Notes: generated by a model not told the origin, from the sequence alone. DNA of 64,000 nucleotides from Bacillota bacterium (GCA_017459895.1 JAFUCA010000008.1:1-64000); one strand, 5' to 3'; counted from the stretch's first letter, positions 17,667 through 27,157 are shown. Made by a program: numbers and translations.

Positions 17667-19139
17667 TCAGAACAATTCCCGGATCGCGGGGTAGATCCTG
17701 CGGTATGTTTCATATTGCTTTTGATACTTCTCCGCAATAAGCGGATCGGGAGCGATGGTTTCTCCGCGCTGCACCAGCTGGCCGGCTGCCTGGGCCACGT
17801 TATCGAATGCGCCGGAGCCGACGGCGGCAAGGATCGCCGCGCCGAATCCCGGGCCCTCTTCGTTCACGACGGTGGTCACCGGCAGGTTCAGGATGTTCGC
17901 GGTAATGGTGCGCCAGAGTTTGCTTTTGGCGCCGCCGCCGCAGATGGTTGCCTCGGTGACATTTGCCCCCAGCGCGCGGGCCGCTTCCAGGCAGTCCCGC
18001 AGTCCGAAGGATACGCCCTCGTAGATGGCCTGCGTCATTTCGGCGCGGCCGGTATCCCGGGAGAGACCGATGAAGCAGCCCCGGACATCGGGATCATTGT
18101 GGGGCGAGCGCTCTCCCGTAAGGTATGGGGCGAAGAAGACGCGGTTCCTGCCGAGACGTTCTTTCCGGGAACGCTCAATGAGCTGCGTTTCTCCGTCGTA
18201 GTCGTTCGTCCCGAGGATATCCTCGCACCACCACTGGTTGCAGGAAGCGGCGCTCAGCATACATCCCAGCAGATGGAAGCCTCCGTCCGCATGGACGAAA
18301 TAGTGGACCGGCGTGTCTGCCCGGGCGGTGAAATCATCACCGCAGACAAAGAGCGTTCCGGAGGTGCCAAGAGACAGATTGCAGCTGCCGGATCCGATGG
18401 TGCCGGTGCCGATGGCGGCAGCGGCGTTATCGGCAGCGCCGGTGACAACGCGGGTGCCTGCGGCAAGGCCTGTGGCCCCGGCCGCATCTTCCCGCAGGGT
18501 TCCGGCCGTCTCCCAGCTCTCATGCAGCTTCGGAAGGACATCTGCGCGGATACCGCAGATCTCAAGCATCGGCTCGGACCAGCTTTTGCGCGGAACGTCC
18601 AGCAGCAGCGTGCCGGAGGCATCGGAATAATCCGTCGCGTGAACGCCGGTGAAGCGATACAGAAGGTAGTCCTTCGGGAGCATGATCTTATCGATACGCC
18701 CGAACAGATCCGGTTCGTGCTCCCGCATCCAGAGGAGCTTGGGAGCAGTGAATCCCGCGAAAGCGATGTTCGAGGTATAACGGATCAGGGCATCCCGACC
18801 GATGGTCTCGTTCAGATAGCGGACCTGGGCACCGGTGCGCCCGTCGTTCCAGAGGATGGCGGGACGGATCACCTGATCCTGCTCATCCAGGGCGACCAGC
18901 CCGTGCATCTGTCCGGCGAAGCTGATCGCCTCGATCCCGGAGGGATCGATCCCCTCCGTCAGCTCCCGCAGCCCCGCGGTGGTCTGTTCATACCAGTCCC
19001 GGGGATCCTGCTCCGCCCAGCCGGGATGGGGAAACCGGAGCGGATAGGGCCGGGATACGACCCGCTCCACACGGCCCGATTCATCCATCAGCAGGAGCTT
19101 GACCGCTGAAGTCCCGAGGTCAATGCCGATAAAGTACAT
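17667..19139 (-). CDS. xylB: Xylulokinase (FGGY family)
   Basis: A 490-residue FGGY sugar kinase that phosphorylates D-xylulose to xylulose-5-phosphate. The N-terminal ATPase motif MYFIGIDLGTSAVKLLLMD, the substrate segment GQMHGLVALDEQDQVIRPAI, WNDGR and the C-terminal ICGGGAKSKLWRT are all typical of XylB. I prefer the ATG at 19139, with GGGAGG 8 bases before it, over a GTG three codons earlier. It is the last gene of a three-gene operon after D-lyxose isomerase and an aldose epimerase, which explains its substrate: lyxose isomerisation yields xylulose. Confidence 0.92.
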   Translation of the reverse strand: MYFIGIDLGTSAVKLLLMDESGRVERVVSRPYPLRFPHPGWAEQDPRDWYEQTTAGLRELTEGIDPSGIEAISFAGQMHGLVALDEQDQVIRPAILWNDGRTGAQVRYLNETIGRDALIRYTSNIAFAGFTAPKLLWMREHEPDLFGRIDKIMLPKDYLLYRFTGVHATDYSDASGTLLLDVPRKSWSEPMLEICGIRADVLPKLHESWETAGTLREDAAGATGLAAGTRVVTGAADNAAAAIGTGTIGSGSCNLSLGTSGTLFVCGDDFTARADTPVHYFVHADGGFHLLGCMLSAASCNQWWCEDILGTNDYDGETQLIERSRKERLGRNRVFFAPYLTGERSPHNDPDVRGCFIGLSRDTGRAEMTQAIYEGVSFGLRDCLEAARALGANVTEATICGGGAKSKLWRTITANILNLPVTTVVNEEGPGFGAAILAAVGSGAFDNVAQAAGQLVQRGETIAPDPLIAEKYQKQYETYRRIYPAIRELF

Positions 19140-19154
19140 TCGATACACCTCCCA

Positions 19155-20027
19155 TCAAGTGAGCGTCATGCTCCATTCCGTGAAGTAGGTTCCGCCTGCG
19201 GCGAGGCGGATCAGATCGCACTTGAATTCGAGATCCTCGATGATGTCCTGACGGGACGGAAGGGAGGACCAGGGCTCCAGACAGATGTAGGGAGCATCGG
19301 TCTGGGGCATATGCCAGATTCCGAGATAGGGGAGGCCCGGATAATGCATCGTTACGGAGCGTGCTCCCAGATCCGAACGGATCGTTACGGTGTCCGCCAC
19401 ATTCTTCAGAACATAGGCGTCATCGTCGAACAGGTCATGGTGCAGCGGCAGGCGAACCCCGCCCTCCAGCGCCACCGGAGCATCGATGCCGCTGAGGAAC
19501 CGTCCTTCGGTATGCCCGACATGATCCGGTGTGTGGGGACGGGAGAATTCCAGATAGTAATCATCAAAGGAAAGCCCGTTCTCCATGGGCACCTGAAACC
19601 CCGGGTGCCCGCCGATGCCGAAATACATGGTCTCCTCCGAAGGATTCACCACCTCATAGGAGACGGATACGGTGTTGCCGCGGACGATGTAAGTCACGCT
19701 GAGAATAAACTGGAATGGATACACGGCCCGTGTTTCTTCGCTGTCCTGGAGCACGAAGGTGACGTGGTCGTCACCCGCATCCGCGATCTCAAACATGGAG
19801 TCCTTCGCGAATCCGTGAATGTCCATGGGGTAGGTCTTCCCGCGGAACGTGTATTTTCCCTCCGTAAAACGGCCGACGTAGGGGAACAGCATCAGAGACT
19901 GATCCGGCCAGTAAGCGGGGTCTCCCTGCCAGAGGTATTCCCTGCCCTGCCATTTCACTGAGGTCAGCTGGGCGCCGTAGGCATCGATGCAGATGGACAG
20001 ATCGCCCTGTTGAATGTCGTATTTCAT
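19155..20027 (-). CDS. Aldose 1-epimerase family protein
   Basis: A 290-residue member of the galactose mutarotase-like superfamily, nearest to the LacX/YihR-type epimerases. Visible features are the WQGDPAYWPDQSLMLFPYVG start, DIHGFAKD with the catalytic-type His, and IGGHPGFQVP with the second His. It interconverts sugar anomers in the cytoplasm. It lies 15 bases from xylulokinase and 29 bases from lyxose isomerase, so mutarotation of the incoming aldose is its likely job. Substrate inferred. Confidence 0.85.
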   Translation of the reverse strand: MKYDIQQGDLSICIDAYGAQLTSVKWQGREYLWQGDPAYWPDQSLMLFPYVGRFTEGKYTFRGKTYPMDIHGFAKDSMFEIADAGDDHVTFVLQDSEETRAVYPFQFILSVTYIVRGNTVSVSYEVVNPSEETMYFGIGGHPGFQVPMENGLSFDDYYLEFSRPHTPDHVGHTEGRFLSGIDAPVALEGGVRLPLHHDLFDDDAYVLKNVADTVTIRSDLGARSVTMHYPGLPYLGIWHMPQTDAPYICLEPWSSLPSRQDIIEDLEFKCDLIRLAAGGTYFTEWSMTLT

Positions 20028-20056
20028 ATGGTACCTTTTCTTTCGCTGTCCGATAG

Positions 20057-20740
20057 TTATTCTGCCGCCGGATACTCGTTGCAGAGCAGGCGGTAGGCCG
20101 GCTCATCTTCCTCTACAGCGGGGAAGCGGCCGATGGGTTCATAGAAGTAGTTGTCCACGTTGTCATCGTTGCACATGGAGACCTCGCCGAGGAGCACCGC
20201 GCCGGTGCCGGGTTCGACGTTGAAATCATGATAGACGAACTGCTCAATGGTGATGCTCTCTCCCGGAGTCAGCCGAACTGCGGTGCCTGCCGGTACGGTG
20301 TAGATCCGGCCGTCGCTCTTGATGGTCACGTCCGTATCCGCGAACTGCTCGTTTTCGCCGCGGTTGTATACGGTGATCAGGATGTTTCCGCCGCCGCGGT
20401 TGATGATGTCCTCCATCTTGTATGCATGATAATGCATGGGAGCATGCTGTCCTTCCCGGACCATCAACAGTTTCTCCGCGTAGGGCTTCGGGTACTTGTC
20501 CTGCATCTGCTGATTCCCGTTGCGGATGGTGACCAGGGAAAAACCAGTCTTTGCAAAATCGTTCAGGCCGTAGTCGGTGATGTCCCAGCCCAGCATGTTG
20601 TCGCGGATCTCATCGTACTCGTGGTTCCGGTGCTGCCAGTCCTCCGGGGTCCAGCCGCAGAAGGGCGGAAGCTCGAAGCCGTGCTCCCGGATCATTTCCT
20701 CCATTTCCCGGATGGCCGCGTTGATTTCGGATCGTTTCAT
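20057..20740 (-). CDS. D-lyxose ketol-isomerase
   Basis: A 227-residue cupin-fold isomerase that converts D-lyxose to D-xylulose; related enzymes also act on mannose. The Mn ligands are present at the family positions: His103, His105, Glu110 (MHYHAYKMED) and His171 (VYHDFN). Conserved LNDFAKTGFSLVTIRNG and KPYAEKLLMVREGQ also fit. Length matches the family. It heads the operon isomerase-epimerase-xylulokinase, which makes a complete path from lyxose to xylulose-5-phosphate. It is transcribed divergently from an ABC importer that probably supplies the sugar. Confidence 0.9.
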   Translation of the reverse strand: MKRSEINAAIREMEEMIREHGFELPPFCGWTPEDWQHRNHEYDEIRDNMLGWDITDYGLNDFAKTGFSLVTIRNGNQQMQDKYPKPYAEKLLMVREGQHAPMHYHAYKMEDIINRGGGNILITVYNRGENEQFADTDVTIKSDGRIYTVPAGTAVRLTPGESITIEQFVYHDFNVEPGTGAVLLGEVSMCNDDNVDNYFYEPIGRFPAVEEDEPAYRLLCNEYPAAE

Positions 20741-20877
20741 TTCTTTCTCCTTTTTTCGTTATGTTTATTCATTTGATTTACCGCATTACATAGATAAATA
20801 ATATGCAAAATCTGGCCTTGCGTCAATCCTCATCAGCTGTATAAATATGGATAATTATAGATTCGTCAGAATATTTC

Positions 20878-20952
20878 TTGCAGTTTGGGTCAGAATTCAT
20901 TATAATGGTTGCGAGTTACCAAAACCGGACCGGTATACGACTTGTATACGGT
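20878..20952 (+). promoter_or_regulatory. Promoter and GTATAC operator of the second sugar importer
   Basis: TTGCAG (20878-20883), 17 bases, TATAAT (20901-20906). Downstream of the start point lies ACCGGTATAC-N5-GTATACGGT (20929-20952), a dyad with two GTATAC cores, 23 bases before the importer ATG. It looks like a repressor roadblock site of a GntR- or LacI-type regulator. No matching regulator gene is nearby. Confidence 0.65.
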
Positions 20953-20975
20953 CAGACATTTTAAGGAGGAATAGT

Positions 20976-22259
20976 ATGAAGTTGAAGACAATTATGAGAC
21001 TGTGTCTTGTAGTTGGAATCATGGGCGTTATGGCGCTGGCAATGACAGCTTGCGGCGGTTCATCCGATTCCGGCGATCAGGACACAGGTGACGCAGCTGC
21101 AGGCGGCGCAACCCTGAAGTTCCAGCAGTGGTGGGGCGCAGAGCTTCCGGAAGGCTACCTCGACGAGATCGTAGCTAACTATCAGGAAGAGTCCGGCAAC
21201 ACCGTTGAGCTGCTGACAGCTCCGTGGGCTGACACCAAGACCGCTATCACCGCTGGCGCGGCGAACAACACGATTGCTGACATCGTCAGTGTAGACGGTG
21301 CATGGCTGGCTGAGTTCGTTGACATGGGTATCCTGACGGATATTGAAGCAGCCGGTGTCGACACAAGTGTTGTTGGCGACTACTGGAAGGTAGGCGACAC
21401 TGCTTACGTCGTACCGGTGAACAATTTCGCATATCCGCTGTATGTCAACATGGACATCCTCGAAGAGGCTGGCGTTGATGCGATCCCGACCAACTGGACT
21501 GAGCTGAAGGATGCCTGCATCAAGATCAAGGATGCTGGCAAGCAGGCGTTCGCTCTGAACCTGGGAACCACCAATGCGAATGGTATCCAGAATGTTTACG
21601 GCGGCACCGGCTGGGCTTCCGGAATCACTCTGAAGGACGACAGCGGCGCTTATGCTGTTGCCGGCAATGCGGATCAGAAGGAACTGGCTGAGTTCTTCAA
21701 GGATCTGTATGACAACGGATGCCTGTATGAGGGTATGGCTACTCTGGAAGAAGCTGAGATGACAAGTAACTTTGCTGCAGGCAACTGCGCATTCACAGTC
21801 GCTTCCGCTGCTACCATGAGCCAGTTCACCGATATCAACTTCGAGACAGCTCTGATCCCGGCGAAGGACGGTTATGAAGGACAGCACGGCATCTGCTATG
21901 CATCCTGGGCTGTAGGTATCTCCGAGGCTTCCGAGAACAAGGAAGCTGCGGCTGACTTCGTTAACTATCTGCTGACCGGACAGGACGGCGCTGTTGCTGC
22001 AGGACTGGCATCCACGATGTCCGCATTCCCGAACAGCACAGTTGCTGAGCCGGATTACAGCGAGGCTCCGGAGCAGTTCCAGTCCTTCTATGATCTGTAC
22101 AAGGATAACTATGTTATCAACGAGTACATCGGACTGCCGAACGCATCTGACGTTATGACCAACATGACGAACGATCTCGTTAAGTATCTGGAAGGTGAGA
22201 TCGAGGCTGACGCTATGCTGGAGAACTGGCAGGGTTACCTCGATGAGGCTGGTAAATAA
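20976..22259 (+). CDS. Sugar ABC transporter solute-binding lipoprotein (second sugar locus)
   Basis: A 427-residue binding lipoprotein starting at 20976, after TTAAGGAGGA; an upstream in-frame ATG at 20847 lies in the promoter and is rejected. The lipobox is LAMTAC with a GGSSDSGDQ tether. The fold is that of family 1 carbohydrate-binding proteins (KFQQWWGAELPEGYLDEIV; VPVNNFAYPLYVN). It should deliver sugar to the two permeases downstream. The neighbouring lyxose isomerase, kinases and aldolases suggest a pentose or uncommon hexose, but the ligand cannot be read from sequence. Confidence 0.9.
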   Translation: MKLKTIMRLCLVVGIMGVMALAMTACGGSSDSGDQDTGDAAAGGATLKFQQWWGAELPEGYLDEIVANYQEESGNTVELLTAPWADTKTAITAGAANNTIADIVSVDGAWLAEFVDMGILTDIEAAGVDTSVVGDYWKVGDTAYVVPVNNFAYPLYVNMDILEEAGVDAIPTNWTELKDACIKIKDAGKQAFALNLGTTNANGIQNVYGGTGWASGITLKDDSGAYAVAGNADQKELAEFFKDLYDNGCLYEGMATLEEAEMTSNFAAGNCAFTVASAATMSQFTDINFETALIPAKDGYEGQHGICYASWAVGISEASENKEAAADFVNYLLTGQDGAVAAGLASTMSAFPNSTVAEPDYSEAPEQFQSFYDLYKDNYVINEYIGLPNASDVMTNMTNDLVKYLEGEIEADAMLENWQGYLDEAGK

Positions 22260-22286
22260 GAACCGCTGGAAACATCTTTATAGGTA

Positions 22287-22320
22287 AGGAAATGGAGTCA
22301 GACGGCTGACTCCATTTCCT
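22287..22320 (+). terminator. Perfect 15-bp hairpin after the binding-protein gene
   Basis: AGGAAATGGAGTCAG and CTGACTCCATTTCCT enclose an ACGG loop. No proper T-run follows, so transcript stabilisation or processing of the binding-protein mRNA is as likely as termination. Confidence 0.6.
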
Positions 22321-22343
22321 GCATATTTTCGGAGGAGAGTGTT

Positions 22344-23228
22344 TTGAATCAAGTGTTAGGTAAAAAGACGGCACCATACCGATATCTGGCGCCGACCCTG
22401 ATCTTAATGATCATTTTCCTTGTCATTCCGATCATCAACGTTGTGAGGTATTCATTTGTTGACAAGGCGATCGTCAGGGATGATCCTGAATTTGTCGGCC
22501 TTGACAATTACCGCACTCTGTTCGCGGATGATTCATTCTGGAACGCGACAGGCAACACGATCATCTTCGTTATCGTCAGCGTTGTCGCGCATCTGGTCAT
22601 CGGCATGTTTTTCGCCATGCTGCTGAACTCAAAATATTTCAAAACAAGAACGAAAACAATTGCCCGTGTGCTTTACATTCTGCCATGGGTGTTCACGGCT
22701 TCGGTAGTTGCCATTCTGTGGAAACTGATGCTGCAGCCGTCCGGTATTATCAACTATCTGCTCTCCGTTCTGCCGAACGTAGATCAGGGAACAGAGTGGC
22801 TCAGTAATCGGGATGTAGCGCTAGCCGTCATATGCTTCATCAATATCTGGTGCGGATATCCGTTCTACATGATCAGTATCCTTGCCGGACTGCAGGGCAT
22901 ATCCGAAGACTTATATGAAAGCGCTGCCATCGAGGGAGCCACACCGGTCAAGAGCTTTATCCATATCACGATTCCGCAGCTGCGGCCCATCCTGATCAGT
23001 ATTGCGATGCTGGACTTCATCTGGACGCTCCAGTCCTTCAACGTCATTTGGATGTTGACCGGAGGCGGCCCGGTAGAGTCGACCGAGATGCTGAGTATCT
23101 ACATCTACAAGCTGGCATTCCAGAAGGTGGATTACAGTATGGCGTCGACCGCAGCGACGATGCTGCTCATCGTATGCGTGATCATCGCGATATTCTATGT
23201 GAAGCAACAGAAGAAAGCGAGGGATTAA
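22344..23228 (+). CDS. Sugar ABC transporter permease, MalF type
   Basis: A 294-residue permease beginning with TTG at 22344, 5 bases after GGAGGAGAG-type ribosome site; no ATG fits. It has about six membrane helices (the first YLAPTLILMIIFLVIPIINV) and the EAA motif YESAAIEGATPVKSFIHITI. Its partner starts 3 bases after its stop. No ATPase gene is in this operon, so a shared MsmK-type ATPase (13200 or 15720) is the likely energy source. Confidence 0.9.
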   Translation: MNQVLGKKTAPYRYLAPTLILMIIFLVIPIINVVRYSFVDKAIVRDDPEFVGLDNYRTLFADDSFWNATGNTIIFVIVSVVAHLVIGMFFAMLLNSKYFKTRTKTIARVLYILPWVFTASVVAILWKLMLQPSGIINYLLSVLPNVDQGTEWLSNRDVALAVICFINIWCGYPFYMISILAGLQGISEDLYESAAIEGATPVKSFIHITIPQLRPILISIAMLDFIWTLQSFNVIWMLTGGGPVESTEMLSIYIYKLAFQKVDYSMASTAATMLLIVCVIIAIFYVKQQKKARD

Positions 23229-23231
23229 GAC

Positions 23232-24068
23232 ATGGTAGGAAGGAACAAACTCTCTACGAAGATCATCATCTCCATCCTGCTGGTCCTCGGCGCAGTCTTC
23301 GCTGCATTCCCGATCCTGTGGATGGTATGCTCTTCACTGAAAGCCAACTCGGCTATTTTCGCCTGGCCACCGAAATTCATTGACGATACAGCAAGCATGG
23401 CTTCCTATGCGGCTGTACTCTCGGACGCGACGAAGGTTCGGTTCTTCATCAACTCCTATATCGTGGCAGGCTCAGTCGTTATCGTAACCCTGTTTGTCGG
23501 TATCCTCGCTGCGTATGCGTTCAGCCGGTTCGACTTCCCCGGGAAGGGAATCTTCAATTCCCTGATCATCAGCGTACAGGCGATCCCGCCCATCGTACTG
23601 CTGATCCCGTACATGGGAATGATCGTAGCCATGGGACTGTTCAATACCTACTGGGCACTGATCCTGACCTATCTGGTCACCACGCTGCCCTACTGCATCC
23701 TGATGATGACCGGATACTTCAACTCCTTGTCAACGGAGCTGGATGAAGCGGTCATGATCGACGGAGGATCCCGATGGAAGGCACTCTGGTCCGTACTGGT
23801 ACCGATTTCCCTTCCGGGTATGGTATCCGTCGGAATGTACACATTCATGCAGGCATGGAATGAGTACCTGTTCGCTCTGGCATTGACCCAGACGACGGAG
23901 ATGAGAACGGTTCCGATCGGAATCAACCTGCTGATGGGACAGCACGCGTATGACTGGAGCCAGATGATGGCCATGTCCGTACTGGGCTCGATTCCGGTAC
24001 TGATCCTGTTCATCTTCTTCCAGAAGTACTTCATCGCAGGCATGTCCTCCGGTGGTGTCAAGGGTTAA
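23232..24068 (+). CDS. Sugar ABC transporter permease, MalG type
   Basis: A 278-residue permease with six predicted helices and the EAA loop DEAVMIDGGSRWKALWSVLV. It ends YFIAGMSSGGVKG, the typical MalG-family terminus. It completes the importer begun at 20976. A hairpin separates it from the aldolase-kinase genes that follow on the same strand. Confidence 0.9.
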   Translation: MVGRNKLSTKIIISILLVLGAVFAAFPILWMVCSSLKANSAIFAWPPKFIDDTASMASYAAVLSDATKVRFFINSYIVAGSVVIVTLFVGILAAYAFSRFDFPGKGIFNSLIISVQAIPPIVLLIPYMGMIVAMGLFNTYWALILTYLVTTLPYCILMMTGYFNSLSTELDEAVMIDGGSRWKALWSVLVPISLPGMVSVGMYTFMQAWNEYLFALALTQTTEMRTVPIGINLLMGQHAYDWSQMMAMSVLGSIPVLILFIFFQKYFIAGMSSGGVKG

Positions 24069-24095
24069 GATATCGTATATAATTATGTGTGATTT

Positions 24096-24141
24096 GAGGA
24101 TCCATTCCCGCCGGGGATTCCTGCCGGGAATGGATTTCCTC
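24096..24141 (+). terminator. Hairpin between importer and aldolase genes
   Basis: GAGGATCCATTCCCG and CGGGAATGGATTTCCTC form a long imperfect stem. The T-content after it is low. It could attenuate or process the transcript between transport and catabolic genes. Confidence 0.5.
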
Positions 24142-24188
24142 TGTCGTTTAACTGAAATTCTGAAAAAAATCAAAGGAGATCATCACCT

Positions 24189-25046
24189 ATGTTAATGAAT
24201 ATGAAAGAACTGCTGGCGGTCGCTAATGAGAACAACTTCGCGGTGCCGGCATTCAACATCAGCGATTACAACATGTTCAACGGAATCATGGAGGCTTCCG
24301 AAGAGAAGAACGCTCCGGTGATCATTGCGATCCACCCCGATGAGCTGTCTCACATCAAGCCGGAGATGGTCCAGGGCATCATCGCGCGGATCAACCGTTC
24401 CCCGATCCCGGCGGTCATCCATCTGGATCACGGCGGCAGCTTCGATCAGGTCATCGCAGCGATCCAGGCGGGATTCACCTCCGTCATGATCGACGCTTCC
24501 ACAGCGCCGTACGAAGAGAACGTCGCCACCTGCCAGAAGGTCTGTGAAGCGGCCCACGCCGTGAACGTTTCCGTCGAGGGCGAACTGGGAACCATCGGCA
24601 ACATCGATTCCACCGAAACCATCGGCAGCGACATCCTCTACACGGATCCGCAGCAGGCGAAGGACTTCATCGACAGAACCGGCATCGACTGCCTGGCCAT
24701 CGCCATCGGCACCAGCCACGGCATCTATCCGAAGGACATGAAGCCGGAACTGCGCATCGACGTTCTGGACGAGATCAAGAAGGTCGTCACCGCGCCGCTG
24801 GTCCTCCACGGCGGATCCTCCAACAAGGACTCCGAGATCGCCAAGTCTGTCGAGCACGGCGTCAACAAGATCAACATCTCCAGCGATATCAAGGCCGCTT
24901 ACTACAAGAAGATGCGGGAAGTGCTGGCAGACGAAGGTCTTCGTGAGCCGAACCAGATCCAGCCGCCCTGTCTGGAGGCAATGAAGGAAGTCGCCTACCA
25001 GAAGATCGAGCTGTTCCAGGCCGATGGAAAGGCTGCTCTGTACTGA
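24189..25046 (+). CDS. Class II fructose/tagatose-bisphosphate aldolase family (first copy)
   Basis: A 285-residue zinc aldolase of the FbaA/GatY/KbaY group that cleaves a ketose phosphate to dihydroxyacetone phosphate and an aldehyde. Visible residues are catalytic Asp80 and zinc His81 in HLDHGGS, and zinc ligands His177 (GTSHGIY) and His207 (VLHGGSS). The phosphate-binding NKINISSDIK segment is present. AAAGGAG precedes the ATG by 10 bases. It is first of a three-gene unit aldolase-kinase-aldolase. Substrate stereochemistry cannot be told from sequence. Confidence 0.9.
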   Translation: MLMNMKELLAVANENNFAVPAFNISDYNMFNGIMEASEEKNAPVIIAIHPDELSHIKPEMVQGIIARINRSPIPAVIHLDHGGSFDQVIAAIQAGFTSVMIDASTAPYEENVATCQKVCEAAHAVNVSVEGELGTIGNIDSTETIGSDILYTDPQQAKDFIDRTGIDCLAIAIGTSHGIYPKDMKPELRIDVLDEIKKVVTAPLVLHGGSSNKDSEIAKSVEHGVNKINISSDIKAAYYKKMREVLADEGLREPNQIQPPCLEAMKEVAYQKIELFQADGKAALY

Positions 25047-25066
25047 TTTGAGTGAAAACGGGAAAT

Positions 25067-26269
25067 ATGACTAAGAAAATAGCAATGGGTTTCCACACCT
25101 GCGTGGATTATGAGCTGATCTGGAACACGGAAACCGTGGAATCCATGATCAGAGCCTTTGAGATCAGAGAGGACGAGCTGCGGCTGGACGGAGCAGTGCA
25201 TACCCAGAGGGATGCCTGGATTTTCTGCCTGGCTCATCTGCGGGCCGGTATCGGCGGAGAGATCGTACCGGACGAACCCCAGTCGGTCATCGATTTTGCG
25301 GAGCACTTCGAACGAAACGTGACGCTGGGCGGCACCGCTACCCGGGCAGCCATCGCGCTGGACAAGCTGGGCTACGATTCGGTCCTGCAGACCAGCTGCT
25401 GGAACCCCTATGTGGAGAAGCTGCTGCCCTCCCATGTGAAGGCCATTCCGGGAGTAGAAGACGACGGTATGCTGTATCCCCATGTAGTGCTGCAGTGCGC
25501 CAAGGGAGTCCGCATCCATGCCAATGACATTGATTTCGTCACACCCCGGGAAAACCGCATCATGATCTCCCATGATCTGAACAGTCTGGATATGCCGATC
25601 CTGCCCCGGACTTTCGGCCCTGAGATCACAGACGCGGGGGTGTTCCTTCTGGGATGCTTCAGCGAGATCCTGGACAGGGATATTCTGGATCGTGTGATCA
25701 GGCATACGCGGGAGCTTCTGGAATATCTGCCGGAGAATGCGGTTGTCATGTATGAGGACGGATGCTACGTGATGAAGGCATTCCGCTACGCGGTTCACGA
25801 ACATCTGCGTCCGTACATCGATGTGCTCAGCATGAACGAGGATGAGATGCAGGAATACATCGGGCGAAAGATCGACATACTGGACGTGAAGGCGGTGATC
25901 GCTGCCGTCCGGTGCGTCTATGAATCCCTGAAGATCGACCATGTCATCGTCCATTCGGCGAAATGGGCTCTGGCGTACGGCAAGGAGCCCCAGCGTTTGC
26001 ATGACGCCCTTCTGGGGGGAGCTACCATGGCATCCTCCCGGTTCCGTGCCGGAGACGACATCACGCCGGAAACCTACAAAGAAACTGCTGCTATGGCAAA
26101 CCGGGAGGACAGCGAGGTCTTCTGTGAGGCGATCCGCGAAGCCCTGGGAGATAAGGTCTGCATCATCCCAAGCAAGGACATGTCCCACGTCGAGCATCCC
26201 GCGGTCGTAGGACTTGGGGATTCCTTCGCGGGGGGCTGTCTGCCCGGACTGATCGGATTAAAAGACTGA
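25067..26269 (+). CDS. ADP-dependent phosphofructokinase/glucokinase-family sugar kinase
   Basis: A 400-residue ribokinase-fold kinase that looks like the ADP-dependent PFK/GK family, best known from archaea and rarer in bacteria. Supporting features: LGGTATRAAIALDKLGYDSV (substrate-binding glycine region), GGATMASSRFRAGDDITPET matching the archaeal TTLAAARASLGD segment, and C-terminal VVGLGDSFAGG with the catalytic Asp near residue 385. It is longer than PfkB kinases (about 310) and near archaeal ADP-PFK length. I use the ATG at 25067; a GTG at 25052 is possible. The ribosome site is weak, so it may be coupled to the aldolase 20 bases upstream. Phosphoryl donor and substrate are unproven. 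Confidence 0.8.
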   Translation: MTKKIAMGFHTCVDYELIWNTETVESMIRAFEIREDELRLDGAVHTQRDAWIFCLAHLRAGIGGEIVPDEPQSVIDFAEHFERNVTLGGTATRAAIALDKLGYDSVLQTSCWNPYVEKLLPSHVKAIPGVEDDGMLYPHVVLQCAKGVRIHANDIDFVTPRENRIMISHDLNSLDMPILPRTFGPEITDAGVFLLGCFSEILDRDILDRVIRHTRELLEYLPENAVVMYEDGCYVMKAFRYAVHEHLRPYIDVLSMNEDEMQEYIGRKIDILDVKAVIAAVRCVYESLKIDHVIVHSAKWALAYGKEPQRLHDALLGGATMASSRFRAGDDITPETYKETAAMANREDSEVFCEAIREALGDKVCIIPSKDMSHVEHPAVVGLGDSFAGGCLPGLIGLKD

Positions 26270-26279
26270 AAGGAACAGA

Positions 26280-27134
26280 ATGTACGAGAAAACAGGAAAT
26301 ATCATCAAACTGGCACGTGAGAACAATACCTCGGCCATCGCGTTCATCTGCATGGATTACGTGATGGCGCGTACCGTCGTATACGCGGCGGAGGCGACAA
26401 AGACACCGGCCATCGTCATGCTCTATCCGGAGCACGTGACGGTGCAGCGCACTACCGGTTTTCGCAATTACGCGGCCATGGTCAAGGAACTGGCGGAGGA
26501 GGTCAGCGTTCCCGTCGGACTGCACTGCGACCACGACTACACCTATGAGGCGATCATGCACACCATCGACTGCGGCTTCGAGTCGGTCATGATGGACGGT
26601 TCCATGAACGATCTGGACACCAACATCGCGCTGACGAAGAAGGTCGTCGAAAGCGCCCACGCCAAGGGTGCCATCGTCGAGGGTGAGATCGGTCACGTCG
26701 GCGTGGCGGCGGACGCGGATAACAACAGGGAGGATCTGTTCACCAAGCCGGACGCGGCGGAGAAATTCTGCGCGGAGGCAGGAGTGGACACGCTGGCGGT
26801 CTCCATCGGAAACGCCCACGGGGAATACAAGGAAACACCCCATCTGGACATCCAGCGCCTCGAAGCGATCCGCAGCGCCACGGATGTGCCCCTGGTCCTG
26901 CACGGCGGCAGCGGTATCCCCGATGATCAGCTTCTGGTGGCCTTCTCCAAGGGCATCAACAAGTTCAATCTGGGAACCGACTACCTCCGGCATTACTTCA
27001 ACGCGCTGACCGAGTTCACGAAGGATTACGCGGATGTAGCGGATCCGGTGCGGGTCATCAACATGCCCGAATACGTTCAGGCGAAGCTGCAGCCTTACGT
27101 AGAGGATCGGCTGCGGACCCTGTGCCGGTTCTGA
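26280..27134 (+). CDS. Class II aldolase family (second, divergent copy)
   Basis: A 284-residue class II aldolase, clearly distinct from the copy at 24189. The key residues are kept: Asp84/His85 in HCDHDYTYE, His180 in GNAHGEY and His208 in VLHGGSG, with NKFNLGTDYL for phosphate binding. AAAGGA stands before the ATG, 10 bases after the kinase stop. Two different aldolases around one kinase suggest two substrates or two epimers of a ketose bisphosphate. A strong terminator follows. Confidence 0.9.
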   Translation: MYEKTGNIIKLARENNTSAIAFICMDYVMARTVVYAAEATKTPAIVMLYPEHVTVQRTTGFRNYAAMVKELAEEVSVPVGLHCDHDYTYEAIMHTIDCGFESVMMDGSMNDLDTNIALTKKVVESAHAKGAIVEGEIGHVGVAADADNNREDLFTKPDAAEKFCAEAGVDTLAVSIGNAHGEYKETPHLDIQRLEAIRSATDVPLVLHGGSGIPDDQLLVAFSKGINKFNLGTDYLRHYFNALTEFTKDYADVADPVRVINMPEYVQAKLQPYVEDRLRTLCRF

Positions 27135-27157
27135 GTTCCATAAGATAAGAAGATGAG

